The notes below the pieces were generated by a model. The model was not told the origin of the DNA and searched no databases. It saw nothing but the letters and a program-made list of their open reading frames with translations. The translations under genes were made by a program, and so were the position numbers. From assembly GCF_902364025.1 (NCBI RefSeq), contig NZ_CABJCG010000001.1:620001-684000 (forward strand): 64,000 bases of DNA, in the 5' to 3' direction. Origin of the DNA: Enterocloster lavalensis. Its GTDB lineage: Bacteria; Bacillota; Clostridia; Lachnospirales; Lachnospiraceae. This document shows, in pieces, positions 60,148 to 64,000 of the stretch; the stretch's first letter is position 1; every line of letters starts with the position of its first letter.

Positions 60148-60966
60148 ATGAACCCACACAACATCCGACTGGTCGCTCTGGACATGGACGGGACGCTGCT
60201 CCACGAGGACAAGCACATTTCCCGGCGCACCTTACAGACGGTGCAGAAGCTGGCGGACGCAGGAATCCGGGTGGTTCCGGCCACCGGGCGCGGACTGGAC
60301 GGGCTGCGAGGCACCATTTTACAGGTCTCACCCATCTGCCACGCCATCTTCTCCAACGGGGCCGCGATCCAGGACCCGGCAAGCGGGGCCGTGCTGGAGG
60401 AGACGCCCATCCCCATCCCCGAGGCCATCCGCCTGTTGGAATATTACAGGGAGCACCCGCTCTTCTTCTATCTTCACACCAGTCAGGGACCCATCCGGCC
60501 CGAGGGCTGGAAGGAAAGCGGCCTGGCGGCCCGGTTCCCTTACCTGCGATTCGACACCTCAACCGTACCTGACCTGATCCAATGGTTGCGGGGGACAGAT
60601 GCCTCCCTGTGGAAAATCGGCGTGTTCCCCCACAGCGACCAGGCGTTTCGGGAGATGCTGCGGGAAGGCAGCCCGCTTCCCTCTATGAAGCTCATGCGCA
60701 CCGGGGAGTGTAATATTGAGATCAACTCCGTACACGCCTCCAAGGGGAATGCGTTGAAATCCCTCTGTGCGCGCCTGGATATCCCGATGTCCTCAGTTCT
60801 GGCCATCGGGGACAATCAGAACGATATTGAAATGCTGCGCTTTGCCGGAGTGTCCGTGGCTATGGGGAACGCCCAGGAGGATGTGAAGTCCGCTGCGCGC
60901 TTTGTGACGGGGAGCAATGAGGAGGACGGGGCGGCGGAGTTTTTGGAGCGGTATTTTTGGGGGTAA
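60148..60966 (+). CDS. HAD-IIB (Cof-type) phosphatase
   Basis: A 272-residue Cof-type HAD phosphatase. Motif I is VALDMDGTLLHED (residues about 8-20), motif II VVPATGRG (about 46), and motif IV SVLAIGDNQNDIEMLRFAGVSVAMGNA (read in order, about 218-244) with the catalytic Lys in SKGNALKSL (about 197). Substrate unknown; probably a sugar phosphate. The ATG follows AAGGAGGCATCTGATT. It is transcribed alone and is a paralogue of the gene at 31233-32054. A strong terminator follows. Confidence 0.88.
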   Translation: MNPHNIRLVALDMDGTLLHEDKHISRRTLQTVQKLADAGIRVVPATGRGLDGLRGTILQVSPICHAIFSNGAAIQDPASGAVLEETPIPIPEAIRLLEYYREHPLFFYLHTSQGPIRPEGWKESGLAARFPYLRFDTSTVPDLIQWLRGTDASLWKIGVFPHSDQAFREMLREGSPLPSMKLMRTGECNIEINSVHASKGNALKSLCARLDIPMSSVLAIGDNQNDIEMLRFAGVSVAMGNAQEDVKSAARFVTGSNEEDGAAEFLERYFWG

Positions 60967-60973
60967 TGCGCTG

Positions 60974-61032
60974 AACCATAAAAAGAGTGTAAACCCGGAT
61001 CATTTGATGGGCTTACACTCTGTATGGTTTTT
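60974..61032. terminator. Bidirectional terminator
   Basis: AACCATA (60974-60980) with TATGGTT (61023-61029), plus AGAGTGTAA (60984-60992) with TTACACTCT (61013-61021). The + strand then has TTTTTG; on the minus strand CTCTTTTTATGG lies within the structure. Confidence 0.7.
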
Positions 61033-61042
61033 GATTATGTGA

Positions 61043-61339
61043 TTATGCTAACTTGCTTTCAAGCTGTGTTACCCTTTCTTTTAATTCTGACATTTCTTCG
61101 GCTTGTCTGTCGATCAGCTTAAGAAGCAATGTAGAATTATCAGCTTTTAAAAGTAACGTATCATATTTGGCATTCAGCGCTTTTATGGCATCTTGATTTT
61201 TCAAAACCTCACGTTCCACATTCATTAATTCTTTGAATGTATCCGCATTCTGTTTTTCAATCTGGCCTATATGACCTATATGACCATTTATGCCCTGTAT
61301 CTGAGAAAGTAACAAGTCAAGCTTTTCGCTATCTGTCAT
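61043..61339 (-). CDS. Small coiled-coil protein
   Basis: A 98-residue protein of almost uninterrupted charged helix: TDSEKLDLLLSQIQGING, HIGHIGQIEKQNADTFKELM, EREVLKNQDAIKALNAK, IDRQAEEMSELKERVTQLESK. The repeat GHIGHIGQI near residues 19-27 is odd. No family recognised. The ATG (61339) has GGTGGTGATACT upstream, and an in-frame upstream ATG has no site. The gene stands alone with a bidirectional terminator at its end. AT-rich (higher A+T) codon use than neighbours suggests separate origin. Confidence 0.6.
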   Translation of the reverse strand: MTDSEKLDLLLSQIQGINGHIGHIGQIEKQNADTFKELMNVEREVLKNQDAIKALNAKYDTLLLKADNSTLLLKLIDRQAEEMSELKERVTQLESKLA

Positions 61340-61488
61340 AGTATCACCACCTTCACACTCTGGCCTAATTATAGATAGATTGTACCACATCGAGGGGGTA
61401 AAGTCTATTCAATTATCAGCACAAACTATCCCAGTAACCCTCGTCCTTCTCCACCTCTTTTTAACTGCCGTTTTTTATTTTTAAATAC

Positions 61489-62310
61489 TCACCCTTGCCC
61501 CGCCGCCCGCTGGATATGGATCGCCAGAAAGCCGATCTCCTCCTGGGCCACGGGACATTTTAACTTCCGGCCGATGTCCTCGCAGACCTGGGCCGCCACC
61601 TCATAGGCCCTGGGAAAATTCTCTCTGGCGTAATCACCCATGTTCAGGTTGGTCTGCTCCTTTTTCCGGGTTCTAGCGATCATGTAGCGCAGATGGCTCA
61701 TCAGGCGGTTGTAGCCCAGGGAAGCGACAGGCAGGTTCATTCCCATGCCCTCCTCCACCTGGCGGATGCCGTCCTGCACCAGCCGGGCCAGCTCCAGGGA
61801 CTGGGACACGTTCTCGTCGGAGAGGCCGCCGTGAATGTGCAGCGTAATGTAGCTCACCTCGTCCTCGGAAATCTCCACGCCCAGCTCCTGCCGGATCAGC
61901 TCCCGCCCCTTAAGGGCCGCCTCGTACTCCTGGGAGAACAGGGCGCGGATGTCCTGGCTGAAGGGATTGGGCAGCTCGCAGCCTTCTTTTGCCCGGCTGA
62001 CCGCCAGGGCGATGTGGTCGGCCATGGCGATGAGAATGTCGTGCCGGATGGGGCCCAAAAGCCCCTCCGCCGCCTCGATGATTCTGGCCGTCACCTCAAT
62101 GTATACCGGGTCGATGCCGTTCACGGCCTGGAGGGCGGAGGTCTCTTTTTTCACCAGCTCGTAGCGCCGCGCGTCCGGGCTCCCCCCGAACCGCTGGCCC
62201 ATCTTCTTCCCAAAGCCCACGCCGTTTCCCAGCAAAATGACCTCCTGCTTTTTCTCCATATCCAGGGCCAAAACCCCGTTATTGTTTAAAACCTTGATGA
62301 CCCGGTACAT
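61489..62310 (-). CDS. BglG-family antiterminator (CAT-RBD and two PRDs)
   Basis: A 273-residue RNA-binding antiterminator. Residues 1-55 are the CAT RNA-binding domain (RVIKVLNNNGVLALD, GNGVGFGKKMGQRF), then PRD1 (about 65-165, with ADHIALAV and the HIHGGLSDENV edge) and PRD2 (about 175-273, with SLGYNRLMSHLRYMI and GFLAIHIQRAAG). PTS-dependent phosphorylation of PRD His residues sets activity. The gene directly follows the glucose-type PTS gene on the same strand, so it probably controls that transporter. No RAT hairpin was seen in the 147 bp between them; it would lie upstream of the window edge. Confidence 0.9.
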   Translation of the reverse strand: MYRVIKVLNNNGVLALDMEKKQEVILLGNGVGFGKKMGQRFGGSPDARRYELVKKETSALQAVNGIDPVYIEVTARIIEAAEGLLGPIRHDILIAMADHIALAVSRAKEGCELPNPFSQDIRALFSQEYEAALKGRELIRQELGVEISEDEVSYITLHIHGGLSDENVSQSLELARLVQDGIRQVEEGMGMNLPVASLGYNRLMSHLRYMIARTRKKEQTNLNMGDYARENFPRAYEVAAQVCEDIGRKLKCPVAQEEIGFLAIHIQRAAGQG

Positions 62311-62457
62311 AAAAACCCTCCCTGGTATGTGTTCTCTGGCTATTATGCGTTCTTGATTTTACCATGCCATCGGCCGCCAGACCGACAACATGAATTCGTT
62401 TCCTTGATTATACCCGAAAATTCGGAAAACTGCCACCGGCCGGAGAGAGTTTTTCTA

Positions 62458-64000
62458 TTAATACCACGCGATCTCATCCAATGCGTTCACCTGTCCGGCG
62501 CGCTCCATGTGCACCGACTGTCCCTCGGACAGGCCGGTAAACACTGCCATACAGGCGTCCGAAGCCGCGTTCGCCCTGATATAATCCAGATCGAACTTCA
62601 TGAGAAGCTGACCCCTCTTCACCTTCTGTCCATCCTGAACGAACACCTCAAATCCCTTTCCGTCCAGCTTCACCGTGTCCACGCCGATGTGCAGCAGATA
62701 CTCCATGCCGTCCTCAGTTTTCAGTCCAATGGCGTGCTTGGAGGGGAACACGAACATAATCTCCCCGTCCTCTGGCATCACCACCTGGCCGTCCGAGGGC
62801 TTCACCACATACCCGTCGCCCATCATCTTGCTGGAAAACGCCTCGTCCGGCGCTTCAGTGATGGGGGCCGCCGTGCCGTTGAAGGGCGAGCAGAGGATGT
62901 GGCGGGCGGGCTGCTGGGCTGCCTGCGACGCTTCCTGAGCGGCATCTGCTCCGGGCTCGCTCACCTGGCCTTCACCTGCGCCCTGGCCATCCGTCTGGCT
63001 GCCCTGCCGGTTTACGTTCCCTGCCTCTGCGCCCTGCGCCGTCCCCTGGCCCAGTCCGCCGTCCTGATCCTCCGCATTCCCTGCGCCTCTGCCCTGCGCC
63101 GTATCCTGTCCCAGACCTGCGCCCTGCGCCTCCGCGCTCTCATCCCCCATCTGCTCCAAATACCCTTCCAACTCCGCCTTAATCACCGTCACATTCGGCC
63201 CATAGATCACCTGAACGCCCTGGCCCTTCTTAATCACGCCCACGGCCCCCGTGGCCTTCAGTCCCTTCTCGTCCACCAGCTCCGGCCGCTCCACGGAGCA
63301 GCGCAGCCTTGTAGCGCAGCAGTCCACAGAAGTAATATTCTTCTTTCCACCCAGGAAACGTGCGATATCCGCGCTTCTCTGGTCCACAGCGGCGCCCGTC
63401 TGCCCCGCCTCCGAACCGTTCCCAGTCCGCTTCGCGTTCACATCCGCCTTGGTGTAGAGGCGCGTTTCCTCGTCCTCCTCCTCGCGGCCCGGCGTTTTCA
63501 GGTTAAACTTCTTGATCAAAAAGCTGAAAATAAAGTAATACAGGAAGAAATAAACCACGCCCACCGGAATAATCCACATCCAGCTGGTCTTCGCGTTGCC
63601 CTGCAAAATGCCGAAAATCAGCAGATCCAGCAGTCCGCCGGAGAACGTCAGTCCCACCGCGATATTCAGCATATGGGCGATCATATACGCCGCGCCTGCC
63701 AGGATCACCTGCACCCCGAACAGCATGGGCGCCACGAACAGGAAGGAGAACTCGATGGGCTCCGTGATGCCCGTCAGCATACAGGTAAGCGCCGCCGAGA
63801 GCAGCAGGCCGCCCGCAGCCTTCTTCTTTTCCGGCTTAGCGCAGCGGTACATGGCCAGGGCCGCGCCGGGCAGGCCGAAGATCATGAAAATGAACTCACC
63901 GGAGAAATACCGGGTCGCGTCGGCGCTGAAATGGGCCACGTTGGAGGAGGCCAGCTGTGCGAAGAAAATATTCTGTCCGCCCTGGATCAGGCTGCCGTCC
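62458..64000 (-). CDS. PTS glucose/N-acetylglucosamine-family EIICBA (partial, 5' end outside window)
   Basis: The reading frame runs past the window edge (64000), so the N-terminus is missing. In order it contains the C-terminal half of EIIC (membrane segments, FLFVAPMLFGVQVILAGAAYM), an EIIB domain with the phosphocysteine in SVDCCATRLRC (about residues 222-232 of the fragment), a linker rich in Gly, Gln and Ala (about 290-355), and an EIIA-Glc domain whose phosphohistidine is in LLHIGVDTV (His near 435). The linker is unusually long and low-complexity, with near-repeats GLGQDTAQG/GLGQGTAQG. Substrate is glucose or a related hexosamine. Confidence 0.9.
   Translation of the reverse strand, partial: DGSLIQGGQNIFFAQLASSNVAHFSADATRYFSGEFIFMIFGLPGAALAMYRCAKPEKKKAAGGLLLSAALTCMLTGITEPIEFSFLFVAPMLFGVQVILAGAAYMIAHMLNIAVGLTFSGGLLDLLIFGILQGNAKTSWMWIIPVGVVYFFLYYFIFSFLIKKFNLKTPGREEEDEETRLYTKADVNAKRTGNGSEAGQTGAAVDQRSADIARFLGGKKNITSVDCCATRLRCSVERPELVDEKGLKATGAVGVIKKGQGVQVIYGPNVTVIKAELEGYLEQMGDESAEAQGAGLGQDTAQGRGAGNAEDQDGGLGQGTAQGAEAGNVNRQGSQTDGQGAGEGQVSEPGADAAQEASQAAQQPARHILCSPFNGTAAPITEAPDEAFSSKMMGDGYVVKPSDGQVVMPEDGEIMFVFPSKHAIGLKTEDGMEYLLHIGVDTVKLDGKGFEVFVQDGQKVKRGQLLMKFDLDYIRANAASDACMAVFTGLSEGQSVHMERAGQVNALDEIAWY

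Noticed and set aside
62311..62457. RAT antiterminator RNA between the PTS and antiterminator genes
   Set aside because: No palindrome with the expected RAT pattern; the control element more likely lies upstream of the PTS gene, outside the window.

Overview
The window is a gene-dense (roughly 57-60% G+C by eye) chromosomal stretch of a Bacillota genome, most likely a gut Lachnospiraceae/Clostridia member of the Enterocloster/Hungatella type. This rests on the single-chain ~1250-residue PurL, DUF4317 and DUF1846 proteins, YitT, strong AGGAGG ribosome sites, U-tract hairpin terminators, a LevR-like PTS regulator and many small catabolic operons each with its own regulator. I saw no rRNA, tRNA, CRISPR array, phage or transposase gene. 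The genus is inference.

Layout. 1-4.3 kb: aspartokinase, an HD-domain protein, an unknown 169-residue protein, a GNAT acetyltransferase and an L-aspartate-dehydrogenase-like enzyme. 4.3-10.5 kb: a 126-bp nested inverted-repeat element, a YheO/DauR-like PAS-HTH regulator, and a six-gene minus-strand cassette (RidA, D-threonine-aldolase/D-serine-dehydratase-like PLP enzyme, nitrilase/omega-amidase, two membrane proteins, M20 amidohydrolase) that looks like catabolism of an amino-acid derivative. 10.7-20.4 kb: membrane-anchored MutS-like ATPase, PurL, YitT, DUF1846 and two unknown membrane proteins. 20.5-31 kb: an expanded Amadori-product (fructoselysine-type, frl) locus in two minus-strand operons: two PfkB kinases, a SIS deglycase, two FrlC-type epimerases, a FrlA permease, two GntR regulators, a BtpA/SgcQ-type protein and accessory hydrolases. 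31-37 kb: a HAD phosphatase, then a plus-strand operon of YtcJ-like amidohydrolase, NhaC-type transporter and FGGY kinase.

37-48 kb: a four-gene minus-strand operon (two succinylglutamate-desuccinylase/aspartoacylase-like proteins, a truncated sigma-factor-like protein, a histidine phosphatase) divergent from a LysR regulator; a DinG/XPD-type helicase with a nuclease-like N-terminus; an HPr-like protein without the phosphorylatable His; a PH-domain protein; a 34-35 bp tandem repeat; a LysM-GH18 protein; and a MerR regulator followed by TrmO. 48-53 kb: a NUMOD1-only protein, a second MerR regulator with a diaminopentanoate-dehydrogenase-like target, a small coiled-coil protein, DUF4317 and a sugar O-acetyltransferase. 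53-60 kb: a mannose-family PTS operon (LevR-like regulator, IIB, IIC, IID, a ceramidase-like hydrolase, IIA). 60-64 kb: a HAD phosphatase, a coiled-coil protein, a BglG-family antiterminator and the 3' part of a glucose-type PTS EIICBA cut by the window edge.

The recurring theme is uptake and breakdown of derivatised sugars and amino acids: permease or PTS, kinase, epimerase/deglycase/amidohydrolase and a dedicated regulator. The most interesting signals are two promoters with 19-bp spacers lying directly downstream of MerR genes, a PTS operon carrying a cytoplasmic ceramidase-like enzyme and a LevR-like regulator without a visible GAFTGA loop, the enlarged frl locus, and the YheO-controlled amino-acid-derivative cassette.
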